From an uncultured bacterium (GTDB taxonomy: Bacteria > Vulcanimicrobiota > Vulcanimicrobiia > Vulcanimicrobiales > Vulcanimicrobiaceae): 64,000 nucleotides of DNA. The notes below the pieces were generated by a model. It saw only the letters and a list, made by a program, of their open reading frames with translations. It had not been told where the DNA came from and ran no database searches. The translations under genes were made by a program, and so were the position numbers. The DNA is taken from contig CAIKPM010000045.1 in the NCBI GenBank assembly GCA_903829325.1, forward strand, positions 1 through 64,000. Direction: 5' to 3'. Below are positions 44,479-53,744 of the stretch, one piece after another. Each line of letters begins with the position of its first letter. The first letter of the stretch is position 1.

Positions 44479-45303
44479 TTACGACCCATGAAACTCAACA
44501 CGATAACGATACACACCAGGCACTTTCACACAATGGTCCCGTTCGGGACGGTAAGTCGTCCGTTTGGCCGCATCGAGCGCGGCGGCATCGAGCAGCGCAT
44601 TTCCGGCACTGGTACCAATCGCAACCCCAAGGACGTGCCCCGCAGCGTCTAAGGAAACGTTCACCGCAGCAGTACCTGAGATGCCCTCGGTGCCTTCAGG
44701 CTGTTCAGGCAAAAACCGGTCGATCGGTTGCGCGTTTTGATCGGGTAGCTGGCACGTGTCAGGCGTCGCGGCAGCTTGGGTGGCAACGCCATTCCCCCCC
44801 GGCCCATTGCCGGTAGCCCCGCCAGTCGCGCCGTGACCACCGATTGTCCCATTTTGATTACCGGCTTCGGTATCAGCGTGGGCTTCACTCGGTGCATGCG
44901 CGGTATGCGCCTGGGTTTTGACGACGTTCAACTTCAGGTGAGCCGCTTTTGGCGCGGCCTGAACAGGCTTCACCGGTACGGGAGTCGCGGGGCGAGGGGT
45001 CTGCGGGGCCGGAGTTACCGGGGGTGGAGTCAGCGGCGGAGGCGTCGGTGTCACAACCGGCGGCGGAGTCGGCGAGGGTGGCACGGGGGTTGGTTGTGGC
45101 GGTGGCGTGGGGGTTGGGGGCTCAGGGGTATGGAGATGAATCACCGTCGTTAAGGTGACTTGCTGGATTTCGGGCGAGGGCGCCGCATGGCTCTCATGGT
45201 AATGACTCAACGCAAACAAGAACACGATATGAATCAGTAACGAAAGCAGCAGCGCCAGCACAAAAACGCCGGCGATGCGAGCGCGCTTTCTCGAGCTGTT
45301 CAC
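44479..45303 (-). CDS. tonB: TonB-family energy transducer
   Basis: 274 residues: one N-terminal span (IAGVFVLALLLSLLIHIVFLFAL, with the SxxxH-type face LSLLIH), a long periplasmic Pro/Thr/Val-rich rod (PTPTPPPQPTPVPP style), a Gly/Asn/Ala stretch, and a C-terminal TonB domain (GISGTAAVNVSLDAAGHVLGVAIGTSAGNALLDAAALDAAK, TYRPE). It transmits proton-motive force to outer-membrane transporters; none is encoded here. Start GTG overlaps exbD. Confidence 0.92.
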   Translation of the reverse strand: MNSSRKRARIAGVFVLALLLSLLIHIVFLFALSHYHESHAAPSPEIQQVTLTTVIHLHTPEPPTPTPPPQPTPVPPSPTPPPVVTPTPPPLTPPPVTPAPQTPRPATPVPVKPVQAAPKAAHLKLNVVKTQAHTAHAPSEAHADTEAGNQNGTIGGHGATGGATGNGPGGNGVATQAAATPDTCQLPDQNAQPIDRFLPEQPEGTEGISGTAAVNVSLDAAGHVLGVAIGTSAGNALLDAAALDAAKRTTYRPERDHCVKVPGVYRYRVEFHGS

Positions 45304-45716
45304 TGCGCTGGCGTGCCTTCGGTATGATTGGCTAGACCAAAATTCGTCAAGTCTGCCGCCTTAGCAGCATCCATCACGCGCAAGAGCATGCCGTACGAAG
45401 CGTGAGGGTCAGCCTTGACAATCACGCTGGCGTAACGATGCTCGGTCACATCAGCCAAGTTGCGAAATGCTTGCGTCAAATCGGCTGGCGCAACACTTTT
45501 GGCACCCAAGGCCACCCGATCGTGCTGATCAATCGTGACCACGATTTGGGAATTTTCGAGCTTGGTCGTATTCTTCGCTTCAGGTAACCGCTGCTCACGC
45601 GATACCGACGTAAGAATAATAAAGATAATCAACAATACCAATAACACGTCCGTAAAGGGCGTGATATTGATCGTGGACATCACTTCATCGTCGTTTGTAC
45701 TATTTGCCAAAGCCAT
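45300..45716 (-). CDS. Biopolymer transport protein ExbD/TolR (second copy)
   Basis: 138 residues. The single N-terminal span carries the conserved proton-conducting aspartate in NITPFTDVLLVLLIIFIIL; the periplasmic domain ends with YGMLLRVMDAAKAADLTNFGLA. It follows the other exbD by 10 bp. Two ExbD paralogues may form heteromers or serve different transducers. Confidence 0.93.
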   Translation of the reverse strand: MALANSTNDDEVMSTINITPFTDVLLVLLIIFIILTSVSREQRLPEAKNTTKLENSQIVVTIDQHDRVALGAKSVAPADLTQAFRNLADVTEHRYASVIVKADPHASYGMLLRVMDAAKAADLTNFGLANHTEGTPAQ

Positions 45717-45726
45717 TATTCATGCT

Positions 45727-46140
45727 CTAATTTGTCACAAAGCCGACATCGTTGAGTTTGGCGAGTTTCGCCGCATCGAGCACACGAATAATCATGCCAT
45801 ACGGCGCTTTTTCATCAGCCAAAATTGCTACATGCAAATGGCCGCGGCGAGCAGCCACGCGAGCGAGCGCTCCATAAATGGCCGTGGTATCGGTGGGATG
45901 ATCGTCAATGAGAATATGACCAGCAGCATTCACGGTCACCTCTATTGTTTTATGCCGCAATTTCGTATCGGTCACACTGCTTGCGCCACGATTAGGCAAA
46001 GACTTCGCGAAGCCAGGCGGGGACACAAACGATGCCAAGATCATAAAGATGATTAATAGCACGAGCAAGACATCCGTAAACGGAGTGATGTTAATTTCCG
46101 CCATCAGCTCGTCTTGGCGGCTGCCCTTAATCAACGCCAC
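45727..46140 (-). CDS. Biopolymer transport protein ExbD/TolR (first copy)
   Basis: 137 residues. INITPFTDVLLVLLIIFMIL again holds the membrane aspartate, and the C-terminal YGMIIRVLDAAKLAKLNDVGFV parallels the second copy, indicating duplication. It starts 5 bp after exbB. Confidence 0.93.
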   Translation of the reverse strand: MALIKGSRQDELMAEINITPFTDVLLVLLIIFMILASFVSPPGFAKSLPNRGASSVTDTKLRHKTIEVTVNAAGHILIDDHPTDTTAIYGALARVAARRGHLHVAILADEKAPYGMIIRVLDAAKLAKLNDVGFVTN

Positions 46141-46145
46141 AGAGA

Positions 46146-46799
46146 TTAAACGGGAGCCTGAATGATGCTTTGGCCCGAATTATGGAAATGAAGCATCTCA
46201 GCTAATAAATTTGCCGTCACGACCATTTCTTCGCTATACGCTTTAACGCGTGTTTTGAAATAATTGAAAAAAATAACCGAGATCACCGCAACAAACAGAC
46301 CTGCGGCGGTTGTGATCAAGGCCTCAGAAACACCTTGGGCGACCACTGCCGGCGAAGGATTTCCCTTGAGTGCAATATCTTGAAAAGCGCGGATAATCCC
46401 AAGTACGGTGCCGAAGAGACCGACAAAAGGCGCAATCACCGCGACCGTACCGATAATACCCAGATTACTCTCGAGTTGATACGTATGCTCCAACAAAGCA
46501 ATCTGCAAAGCCTCGGCAATATCAGACCGACTCTTGTCACCACGCTGCAAACCAAAAGCGAGGACTCGCGGTAACATACCCCGATAACGCCCGCAAACAC
46601 TAATTGCACCAGCTAAATCATTATTTGTAATACGCGAGGCGATTTCACGCAACAGCCCGTGCGAATCTCCATGCTGGGTCGCAAAAAATATCAAACGCTC
46701 GATGACAATTGTCACCACCAACAAAGAACAGGCCAACAAGCCGATCATCGCTGGGCCACCCTGAAGAATAAACGCAAAACTACTTTGTAAGAAACTCAC
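46146..46799 (-). CDS. exbB: MotA/TolQ/ExbB proton channel family protein
   Basis: 217 residues with three spans: GGPAMIGLLACSLLVVTIVIERLIFF, LGIIGTVAVIAPFVGLFGTVLGIIRAFQDI and ALITTAAGLFVAVISVIFFNYF. The second and third form the proton path. It is the first gene of exbB-exbD-exbD-tonB. The gap to tyrA upstream is 37 bp. Confidence 0.94.
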   Translation of the reverse strand: MSFLQSSFAFILQGGPAMIGLLACSLLVVTIVIERLIFFATQHGDSHGLLREIASRITNNDLAGAISVCGRYRGMLPRVLAFGLQRGDKSRSDIAEALQIALLEHTYQLESNLGIIGTVAVIAPFVGLFGTVLGIIRAFQDIALKGNPSPAVVAQGVSEALITTAAGLFVAVISVIFFNYFKTRVKAYSEEMVVTANLLAEMLHFHNSGQSIIQAPV

Positions 46800-46836
46800 G
46801 CTGCCTCTTTCACGACATAGCGAACCGCGCGCTAGA

Positions 46837-47691
46837 TTACGTGTCTAGGGCGTCAGGCTCGGGAAGCCCTGCTGCCAAAGAATTCGCCTGAGCAAACGCT
46901 GCACTCACGGCTGATAATCGCCCCGCACGAACATCTTGCGCAAAGCCCAAAAGGCGCTGCGCATACGCTTCAAGCTCTGTTGCAATCGGTTGGGCATTGT
47001 ATTGATAAATCGCATTCCACACATGATCCGACGAACGTGCCAAGCGAAGCATATCAAGCAAACCTTGGCCAAATAAACCGGCGGTTGGTTCACGCAAGGC
47101 TTGCAGAGCCAAGACGGTCGCAAGGCTCTGGGGGAGATGCGAGGTTCGCGCCACGAGCTCATCGTGCGCGACCGCCTCAAGCGCAAGCGGATGCGCACCC
47201 ATCGCGGCCACCAGCTCGTGCAGCAGAGCCAACTGCTCTGGCCCAGCAACGGGCACATACGCCCACGGTCGCCCCTGGAATAAATCGGCGCGAGCCGCCT
47301 GTGGCCCCGACGCTTCCGAGCCAGCCATCGGGTGGGTCGGCACGAACATCGGCACCGTCTGTCCAAGCTCCGCGACCACCCGTTTCACCGAGGCGACGTC
47401 GATAATCAAGCGCGGCCAAGCCCCTGCGCGCGGCAGCGCATTCAAGCGAGCGAGGGCAGCAAGTACCGCAGCAACCGGCATCGCTAAGACGAGAATGTCG
47501 ACCTTCTCGGCTAGCTCGCAAACATCAGCGCACAGCGCAGTTACGGCGCCACGTTCGAGAGCAATCCGCCGATGTTCGGGATCAGGCTCGACCCCGAAGA
47601 CGACCAGGTCTGGGTGCTCGTGGCGATACCGCAAACCAAGCGAAGCACCCAACACACCGAGCCCAACGATCCCAAGGGCAGCCTCAGCCAT
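46837..47691 (-). CDS. tyrA: Prephenate dehydrogenase
   Basis: 284 residues from ATG 47691 (a TTG two codons earlier is possible). The Rossmann loop GIVGLGVLGASLGLRY, LVLAMPVAAVLAAL, DVASVKRVV and PTHPMAGSEASGPQAARADLFQGRPW (catalytic His region) identify TyrA. It makes 4-hydroxyphenylpyruvate towards tyrosine. No ACT domain is attached, so tyrosine feedback is not evident. It follows aroF by about 20 bp. Confidence 0.93.
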   Translation of the reverse strand: MAEAALGIVGLGVLGASLGLRYRHEHPDLVVFGVEPDPEHRRIALERGAVTALCADVCELAEKVDILVLAMPVAAVLAALARLNALPRAGAWPRLIIDVASVKRVVAELGQTVPMFVPTHPMAGSEASGPQAARADLFQGRPWAYVPVAGPEQLALLHELVAAMGAHPLALEAVAHDELVARTSHLPQSLATVLALQALREPTAGLFGQGLLDMLRLARSSDHVWNAIYQYNAQPIATELEAYAQRLLGFAQDVRAGRLSAVSAAFAQANSLAAGLPEPDALDT

Positions 47692-47714
47692 TAGCAAGCT
47701 CGCGGAAAACGGGA

Positions 47715-48737
47715 TTACACCGTGCGGCCAACAGCCTCAGCCACGCGCCCGAGCTTCTGCATCAAGTCCGCAAACAGCGGTAAGGTCAACGACTGAGGAC
47801 CATCGGAAAGTGCGACCGCTGGATTGGGGTGAACCTCGATCAGCAAGCCATCTGCCCCGGCTGCGACGCCAGCCAACGCCATCGGTGCGACCAACAGGCG
47901 TGCGCCGGTGCCATGCGAAGGATCGACCACCACGGGGAGATGGGTCAAGCTTTTGACCAATGGAATCGCTGACAAATCCAGCACATTGCGGGTCATCGGA
48001 TCGTACGAGCGGATTCCCCGCTCACAGAGAACGACTTCATGATTGCCCGCGACGACAATATATTCTGCGGCCATGAGCCACTCTTCGATCGTCGCGGAAA
48101 TACCGCGTTTTAATAACACCGGCTTGTGAATATTGCCGACTTCTTGCAAGAGCGTAAAATTCTGCATATTGCGCGCGCCGATTTGCAGCATGTCGGCATA
48201 TTGCGCAACGTCAGCGACATCGCGCACATCGAGCACCTCAGTCACGACCGCCAAACCATGTGCATCTGCCGCTTCGCGCAACAGTTTCAGACCTTCGAGC
48301 TTCAAGCCCTGAAAAGCGTATGGTGAAGTACGTGGCTTAAAGGCGCCGCCCCGCAGCACCCGGGCACCACTCGCCGCAACACCGGCAGCAGTTTCCATCA
48401 CTTGCTCACGCGACTCGACACTGCACGGACCGGCACAAACGGTTACTTCGGAGCCGCCAAACGTCGCCCCATTGGCTAAACGCACAATGGTGGATTCTGG
48501 GCGCGCCTCTTTGCTCACAAGTTTGTACGAGCGTGAAATCGGGACCACGTGTTCGACATGTTCTAATTGCGCGAACTGAGCCATCAAGGTTTCTTTATCT
48601 GCGGAAACACCTAAAATACCAATGACAGTCCGCTCAACCCCTTTACTCAGATGAGCTTTCAGTTTTAAGGCGGTTGCGACAGCCAGGACGCTCTCAATAT
48701 GGGCGTCAGTCGCATGTGGTTTGAGGACGACGATCAC
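47715..48737 (-). CDS. aroF: 3-deoxy-7-phosphoheptulonate synthase (AroF/AroAIb type)
   Basis: 340 residues: an N-terminal ferredoxin-like regulatory domain ([20 protein letters not shown]), as in the Thermotoga enzyme, then the barrel with [60 protein letters not shown] and [10 protein letters not shown]. It condenses PEP and erythrose-4-phosphate, the entry of the shikimate pathway. The regulatory domain predicts feedback by an aromatic amino acid. It overlaps aroH by ATGA. Confidence 0.95.
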   Translation of the reverse strand: MIVVLKPHATDAHIESVLAVATALKLKAHLSKGVERTVIGILGVSADKETLMAQFAQLEHVEHVVPISRSYKLVSKEARPESTIVRLANGATFGGSEVTVCAGPCSVESREQVMETAAGVAASGARVLRGGAFKPRTSPYAFQGLKLEGLKLLREAADAHGLAVVTEVLDVRDVADVAQYADMLQIGARNMQNFTLLQEVGNIHKPVLLKRGISATIEEWLMAAEYIVVAGNHEVVLCERGIRSYDPMTRNVLDLSAIPLVKSLTHLPVVVDPSHGTGARLLVAPMALAGVAAGADGLLIEVHPNPAVALSDGPQSLTLPLFADLMQKLGRVAEAVGRTV

Positions 48738-49117
48738 GAAATATTCTGCTCCGTAGGTTGAAGGTCAGGACGTAGGATGTGGGCTTCACGCAGATAGACG
48801 TGATGAATTTCGTCTTGCGCAGCGGTGGTGTTGACGTGGATGAGGACACGAATACAGCGCGCTAATCCGCCTGGCACACCGATTTCGGTAAAATTCAGGA
48901 GAGGCACAAGATGCCACCCCATACGGCGGGCCGCAGCTGCGGGAAACGTTGCAGTCAAATCCGGCGAGACCGTAAACAACGCTGAAGCGATCGCTTCAAG
49001 CCGCAATCCATTCGCAGAGACGATTTCGGCGAGTAGTTCTTCGGTTGCGTCGAGGATCGCAGCTGCGGTGTCATCTTGCACCGTCGTTGCACCACGAATG
49101 CCTCGCACCTCAGTCAT
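48734..49117 (-). CDS. aroH: Chorismate mutase, AroH type
   Basis: 127 residues, matching the trimeric Bacillus-type Aro[58 protein letters not shown] and [14 protein letters not shown]. Active-site arginines are in RGIRGATT and CIRVL. It converts chorismate to prephenate for the adjacent TyrA. The ATG overlaps the rluB stop by 8 bp. Confidence 0.95.
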   Translation of the reverse strand: MTEVRGIRGATTVQDDTAAAILDATEELLAEIVSANGLRLEAIASALFTVSPDLTATFPAAAARRMGWHLVPLLNFTEIGVPGGLARCIRVLIHVNTTAAQDEIHHVYLREAHILRPDLQPTEQNIS

Positions 49118-49880
49118 GCGCATCATCCACGCCAGCCTCTTCGCTCGCAAGCGCCAGCATCCGCTTCAAAGCCACCAATTCACGGCCGAAGAGCTGCCGC
49201 GTTGCTCCGACAGGAAGATCTCCTAAGGAAAGTGGGCCAAAGCGCAGCCGAGTCAGAGCGATCACCGGGCGCTCGATATGTTCGAGCATCCGTCGCACTT
49301 GGCGATTTTTGCCTTCGTGAATCGTCAGGTCGATGATCGATTGCTCACGGTTAGCCGCCACGATGCGCACCTGGGCTGGCGCCGTGCGTCCATCCTCCAG
49401 CTGCAAGCCTGCACGCAATTCCGTCACGCGCAACGGATCGAGTCGCCCGCGCACGACGACGCGATAGGTCTTCTCAACCCCAAATGAGGGGTGGGTCAGG
49501 AGATGGGTCAGCGGTCCATCATCGGTCACGAGCAGCAACCCGGCGGTATCGTAATCAAGTCGTCCAACAGGATAGAGGCGCTTGCCCGGAGGCAATAACT
49601 CGGCGATCGTCCGGCGCCCTTCAGGATCGTGCAAGGTGGTCATCACCCCGTAGGGCTTATGGATCACTAAATACGTCCAAGCGTTTTGGAGTGTGACCGG
49701 ACGTCCGTCCACCGTTACATTAGCACTTTCGGCCACGGAAGTCCCCAAGGTACGCACGACCTTGCCATCAACCGTCACCCGCCCGGCAAGAATAAACTCC
49801 TCGGCAACTCGCCGAGAAGCCACGCCCGCATGAGCTAAAAATCGTTGCAACCGCATCATATGGGGGCTCTTCTTCAACAT
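49110..49880 (-). CDS. Pseudouridine synthase, RluB/RsuA family
   Basis: 256 residues: an N-terminal S4 domain ([22 protein letters not shown]) and the catalytic domain with [17 protein letters not shown] holding the active-site Asp, [11 protein letters not shown], and [14 protein letters not shown]. It isomerises a uridine in 23S or 16S rRNA; the exact target cannot be set by eye, though length and ending resemble RluB. The start overlaps the upstream stop (TGATG); Met8 or Met9 are alternatives. Confidence 0.92.
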   Translation of the reverse strand: MLKKSPHMMRLQRFLAHAGVASRRVAEEFILAGRVTVDGKVVRTLGTSVAESANVTVDGRPVTLQNAWTYLVIHKPYGVMTTLHDPEGRRTIAELLPPGKRLYPVGRLDYDTAGLLLVTDDGPLTHLLTHPSFGVEKTYRVVVRGRLDPLRVTELRAGLQLEDGRTAPAQVRIVAANREQSIIDLTIHEGKNRQVRRMLEHIERPVIALTRLRFGPLSLGDLPVGATRQLFGRELVALKRMLALASEEAGVDDAHD

Positions 49881-51073
49881 CAGGCTCGCGAAAGCAGCTC
49901 GTTATAAAGGTCCAGCATCGCTTGGGTGGTCACTCGTCGATCATACCGAGCTCCAACAGCCTTGCGCGCCGCCCGTAATGCGGGGGTCGTTTGGCGGCAA
50001 AATACATCTTCCAGCGCCGCACTGAATGCAGCGGCCTCTGGCGCAACCAAATAGGCATCGGATTCCGCCACGACCTCGCGACCTTGAGGAGTGTCAATTG
50101 CCACAACCGGCAATTCGGCGTAGAGTGCTTCGGCCAAAACCAGACCTTGTGTCTCGCTCAAGCTTGGAAACGCAAACACGTCACAACTACGATAATAGCG
50201 GGCCGTTGTTGCCCGGTCACAATGGCCGACAAAATCAACCCGATCGCTCAGATTCAATTCCGCCCCCAGCGCTTGCAAGGCCGATAAACGCGGACCACTG
50301 CCCAACACGATGAGTCGCGCAGGCGTCGTCAAGCGAGCTAGCGCAGCGAGCAATAATTCAATATTTTTTTCTTGCCCTAACCGCGCAACACATAAAATTA
50401 AGCGCTCATCTGGCCCGCAGCCCAAGCTCTGCCGCGAATACGGTCGTGCCTCATCTAATGCACACGTATCAATCCCTTGGGGTAGTACCTCAATCCGCGT
50501 GTCAATCCCCAACTCGCGCAACGCGGTACGGCAAGCGCTAGTCGGCACCGTCACAACCTGCGCGCGTGCAGCAAAAGAACGCATATACGAACGCAAACAA
50601 AGCCTCACCAATCGCTGGGCCGGCCCTGCATAATGAAGATATGCTTCTAATTTCGTGTGATAAGTGAGAATCAGGGGAACACACTTGCGGGCCGCCACTG
50701 CCCTTGCCAACCAGCCCGAGAGAAACCATGAATGGGCATGCACGAGTGCGACGCCTTCGAGTTGCCGAAGCAAACCCACCGTCAACCAAGGAACGATCCC
50801 ACGATACCCAACCCCACCTGGCAGGGGAAACGACGGCAAGCAAATCCGCATGTCGGCATAAGCATACTGCTCAGAATCGGCTCTGGGGATTTTAGGTGTG
50901 ACGAGAATCACAGAGAGAGAAGTTATCCACAGCTCGCGACAGAGCCCATCAAGGGCGAAAACGACGCCATTGTGCAATGGGAAAAAGACGTCTGCAAAGA
51001 GCGCGATGGAGCGACTCGCCCCTTTCGGAGGCTGTGTCGAAAATCTGGATATATAAGGAAGCTTTAGTCTCAT
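49880..51073 (-). CDS. Glycosyltransferase, GT4 family
   Basis: 397 residues, GT-B fold. The N-terminal domain starts SIALFADVFFPLHNGVVFALDGL and contains LVHAHSWFLSG; the C-terminal nucleotide-sugar domain has LCVARLGQEKNIELLLAAL and the EX7E motif in SETQGLVLAEAL. It resembles lipid glycosyltransferases of the diacylglycerol or phosphatidylinositol mannosyl type, but the acceptor is unknown. ATG 51073 is chosen because AAGGGG lies eight bases upstream; the frame is open to 51340 without a site. Confidence 0.88.
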   Translation of the reverse strand: MRLKLPYISRFSTQPPKGASRSIALFADVFFPLHNGVVFALDGLCRELWITSLSVILVTPKIPRADSEQYAYADMRICLPSFPLPGGVGYRGIVPWLTVGLLRQLEGVALVHAHSWFLSGWLARAVAARKCVPLILTYHTKLEAYLHYAGPAQRLVRLCLRSYMRSFAARAQVVTVPTSACRTALRELGIDTRIEVLPQGIDTCALDEARPYSRQSLGCGPDERLILCVARLGQEKNIELLLAALARLTTPARLIVLGSGPRLSALQALGAELNLSDRVDFVGHCDRATTARYYRSCDVFAFPSLSETQGLVLAEALYAELPVVAIDTPQGREVVAESDAYLVAPEAAAFSAALEDVFCRQTTPALRAARKAVGARYDRRVTTQAMLDLYNELLSRA

Positions 51074-51216
51074 TTTTTGCCCCCTTGCCGCTGTTGTCGC
51101 ATCTTCGCTCACCCCGCCATCCATGATGCAGGACGACAAAGCGGCTTCCCTTTCTGTCCACTGGCCAGCCGATCGGCAACGAGCAAGGGCCAGCCTGTGG
51201 ATAACTTTTCTGGGAT

Positions 51217-51246
51217 TTGACGCAGCATTGACAGACGTGATATGGT
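51217..51246 (+). promoter_or_regulatory. Putative promoter of the yabE-like/rsmA run, next to a DnaA-box-like site
   Basis: TTGACG (51217-51222) and TATGGT (51241-51246) are 18 bp apart, about 45 bp before the ATG at 51293. A perfect TGTGGATAA lies just upstream at 51196-51204. Confidence 0.4.
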
Positions 51247-51292
51247 ACCGCCGGAATAGGGTAGCCGTAGAGGTTCGCCCTTCCTTTCCGCC

Positions 51293-52216
51293 ATGGGAGG
51301 CATATTGATTACTCCGACTTCGCGAAAACCTGGTCCGCACAAAGGCGCGTCACTCGCTGCCGTTGCTCTCGCTGTCGCATGTGCCTTTGGGTCAGCAGCC
51401 TCAGCTCAGATCAGCACGATGATGCCCGCCAAGCAACCAGCGTTGCAAGTCAGTATTCAACCTCTCGTTATTTTTGTTGACCACCAATTTATCGAAACAA
51501 ACACCAGCACTCACACCATTCCTGAAGCACTCGCCGAAGCGAATATCCATCTGGGCCCGAATGATGTCGTGTTGCCGCGCCGAAACGGTGCATTACCAGC
51601 TGACGGAATTCTGCATGTTGAACGCGTGAAGACTTGGACACAGAATGTCTGCTCACGTATTACTCCTGACACACAGACACATTATGTGGCGACACTTCCG
51701 AAGAATGCCACGCGCACCGAGCAAACCGGCACCCCGGGTTTACTGCAAACAACCTTACGATATGTCTCGATTGACGGCAAGCCAACAACAACGTTTGTTG
51801 TCGCTTCTCATCTCCTCGTTGCGGCACAACCACGAATTATCGCGCGCGGTACTGCAATGACACGCGAAGAAATGGCCGATCGCTTTAGCGCACCCGCCGA
51901 AGACACGCTTAGCCGCACCAGCACGCTCGCCCATAGCGCGATCTCTATGATCGCAACCGCGTATACCGCTTTCTGTGATACTTGTTCTGGAACCGGACGC
52001 GGGTCGACTGGCATGCTCGTCCATCACGGCGTCGTCGCAGTGGATCCACGAGTGATCCCACTTGGTTCGCATTTGTTTATTCCTGGCTATGGTCACGCAA
52101 TTGCCGGCGATACCGGTGGTGCAATTGTCGGCCAGCGCATCGATCTTGCTTTCAATTCCTACGGCGACGCGATCCGCTTTGGACGCCGCCCCGTTACTGT
52201 CTACGTCTTGCGCTAA
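51293..52216 (+). CDS. YabE-like G5/3D-domain protein (cell-wall hydrolase-like)
   Basis: 307 residues: a signal/anchor segment (ASLAAVALAVACAFGSAASA), a DUF348-like part (HTIPEALAEANIHLGPNDVVLP), a G5-type beta segment (QTGTPGLLQTTLRYVSIDGKPT), and a C-terminal 3D domain whose three aspartates are in AVDPRVIPLG, AGDTGGAI and QRIDLAF. 3D domains of the YabE/Rpf/MltA type act on or bind peptidoglycan. It is immediately before rsmA, as yabE is near ksgA in Bacillus, but in a cell with TonB. A promoter-like signal lies upstream. Confidence 0.87.
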   Translation: MGGILITPTSRKPGPHKGASLAAVALAVACAFGSAASAQISTMMPAKQPALQVSIQPLVIFVDHQFIETNTSTHTIPEALAEANIHLGPNDVVLPRRNGALPADGILHVERVKTWTQNVCSRITPDTQTHYVATLPKNATRTEQTGTPGLLQTTLRYVSIDGKPTTTFVVASHLLVAAQPRIIARGTAMTREEMADRFSAPAEDTLSRTSTLAHSAISMIATAYTAFCDTCSGTGRGSTGMLVHHGVVAVDPRVIPLGSHLFIPGYGHAIAGDTGGAIVGQRIDLAFNSYGDAIRFGRRPVTVYVLR

Positions 52217-52219
52217 ACA

Positions 52220-53032
52220 GTGCATGCTCGCTCCCTGCTGAGTGATCGAGGGCTTCGCCCCAAAAAGCATTTAGGGCAACATTTTCTGGTCGATGAAGCA
52301 AGCGTTAGTCGTATTGCTGATCTTGTCATTACCACCAACCCCTTGGTTGAGGTCGGGCCGGGGACAGGTGTGCTAACCCGCGCGCTTGCCCCGCGAGTAC
52401 CAAAACTGCAAGTGATAGAAATCGATCCCGACATGGTGGCGATTCTGTGCGCTGACCCTGCACTGACCAACGTTACGATCACCGAACACGATGCCCTCAC
52501 GTATGATTATGCCGCGCTGAGCCAAGCCGGTCCGTGGCATGCGACCGGCAATTTACCGTATAACGTCGGCACCCCCTTACTGCTCCAGTGGATAGAAAGC
52601 CCAAGTCCACCTGAGCGTATTACCGTGATGGTGCAAAAAGATGTTGCCGAGCGGCTGGCCGCGCAAGTGAACACTCCAGCATACGGCAGCCTGTCGGTAG
52701 CCGCGCAATTAATCATGACAGTCCGCTGCGCTTTTGTCCTCGGACCCCAGGCCTTTTATCCCAAACCGAAAGTCGATTCAGCCGTGGTGGTGCTCGAGCG
52801 CAGGGCCGAGCCAATCGTTTCGGGTACGCTGCTTACGCAAACCCGTGCGGTCGTACGCGCGGCTTTCGCGTACCGACGCAAAACCTTGGCCAATAGCCTC
52901 CATCTCGCGCTCGGCCTCGAGCGGACCCTTGCCCAAGGGGCTTTGCGCTCAATCGGACTTGATACGGAGATTCGTGGAGAACAACTCGGACTCAACGCAT
53001 TCGTTGCTCTCGCCAAAGCGCTGGCCGCGTGA
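52220..53032 (+). CDS. rsmA: 16S rRNA (adenine1518/1519-N6)-dimethyltransferase
   Basis: 270 residues. RPKKHLGQHFLVDEASVSRIAD, VEVGPGTGVLTRALA (SAM loop), NLPYNVGTPLLLQWIE (NLPY catalytic motif), MVQKDVAERL, AYGSLSVAAQL and FYPKPKVDSAVV are the KsgA signatures. It dimethylates two adenines at the 3' end of 16S rRNA. Start GTG at 52220 is 3 bp after the yabE-like gene. The 3' end overlaps the CPBP gene. Confidence 0.96.
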   Translation: MHARSLLSDRGLRPKKHLGQHFLVDEASVSRIADLVITTNPLVEVGPGTGVLTRALAPRVPKLQVIEIDPDMVAILCADPALTNVTITEHDALTYDYAALSQAGPWHATGNLPYNVGTPLLLQWIESPSPPERITVMVQKDVAERLAAQVNTPAYGSLSVAAQLIMTVRCAFVLGPQAFYPKPKVDSAVVVLERRAEPIVSGTLLTQTRAVVRAAFAYRRKTLANSLHLALGLERTLAQGALRSIGLDTEIRGEQLGLNAFVALAKALAA

Positions 53033-53744
53033 AGCATTCCCGCTCGGCTATAGCCTGCTGGGCTTGCTTGGGCTCGGCGCGATCCTCGTGCTTTCGCTCT
53101 TTGTCTTATTGCTTGGGGCCCGCGCCTTCGGCTTAAACCTCCAGCATGCCGATCTCGCTCATGTCACCCCCGCTGAAACCGTCGCGCTTTTTGTGCTTCA
53201 AGATGTTGCCTATGTACCAGTACTGCTTGCACTCTTCTGGGGATTACCACGCCTAGCGAAACGCAGTATTGAAGATTTTGGCCTCGGCACCCCCACCTTG
53301 CGCGATCTCCAGCGTGGCTTGTTCACCGGACTCATCACTCTGGTCACCGTGTATGTGGTGTCAAGCCTGACCGATCTCATCACCCACCAGCACCACCACC
53401 AAAATGAGCTCGCCCTCTTTGCCAATCTTGACCCACTGCAAACAATCATTGCCTGCATCACGGCGATGGTGTTGGCGCCTTTTTTTGAAGAGTGCATTTT
53501 TCGCGTTCTCCTCTTCAATCTGTTGCTGAGGTATTTGCCAATGGGGTTGGCGGTCTTCATCAGTGCAGCACTCTTTGGACTTGCCCATGGCCAGCTCGAC
53601 GTGGCTCCAGTCTTAGCGGCCTGCGGAATCATCTTTGCGGTTGCGTACTACCGCACCGGATCGTTCTGGACGAACTACATCGCTCACGCTTGCCTCAATG
53701 GCGTGACGGTTATCGCAATCACGGTCTTCCATGCCCAAGGCTGA
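53004..53744 (+). CDS. CPBP-family intramembrane glutamic endopeptidase
   Basis: About 246 residues, multi-span. The CPBP motifs are FFEECIFR (EExxxR), FGLAHGQL and NYIAHACLNG. The family includes Rce1-like proteases and bacteriocin-immunity proteins; the substrate is unknown. The frame is open from 52734, but that part shadows rsmA; a TTG at 53004 is the likeliest start, giving a 29-bp overlap. The end overlaps the next gene by 14 bp. Confidence 0.82.
   Translation: MLSPKRWPREAFPLGYSLLGLLGLGAILVLSLFVLLLGARAFGLNLQHADLAHVTPAETVALFVLQDVAYVPVLLALFWGLPRLAKRSIEDFGLGTPTLRDLQRGLFTGLITLVTVYVVSSLTDLITHQHHHQNELALFANLDPLQTIIACITAMVLAPFFEECIFRVLLFNLLLRYLPMGLAVFISAALFGLAHGQLDVAPVLAACGIIFAVAYYRTGSFWTNYIAHACLNGVTVIAITVFHAQG

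Noticed and set aside
50923-51204. Possible replication origin because of two DnaA-box-like sites
   Set aside because: Only two boxes, one inside a coding region, no AT-rich unwinding element and no dnaA/dnaN/gyr genes nearby.
52734-53003. N-terminal 90 codons of the long CPBP open frame
   Set aside because: This part lies inside rsmA in another frame, reads like a shadow and lacks membrane character; the protease begins near 53004.
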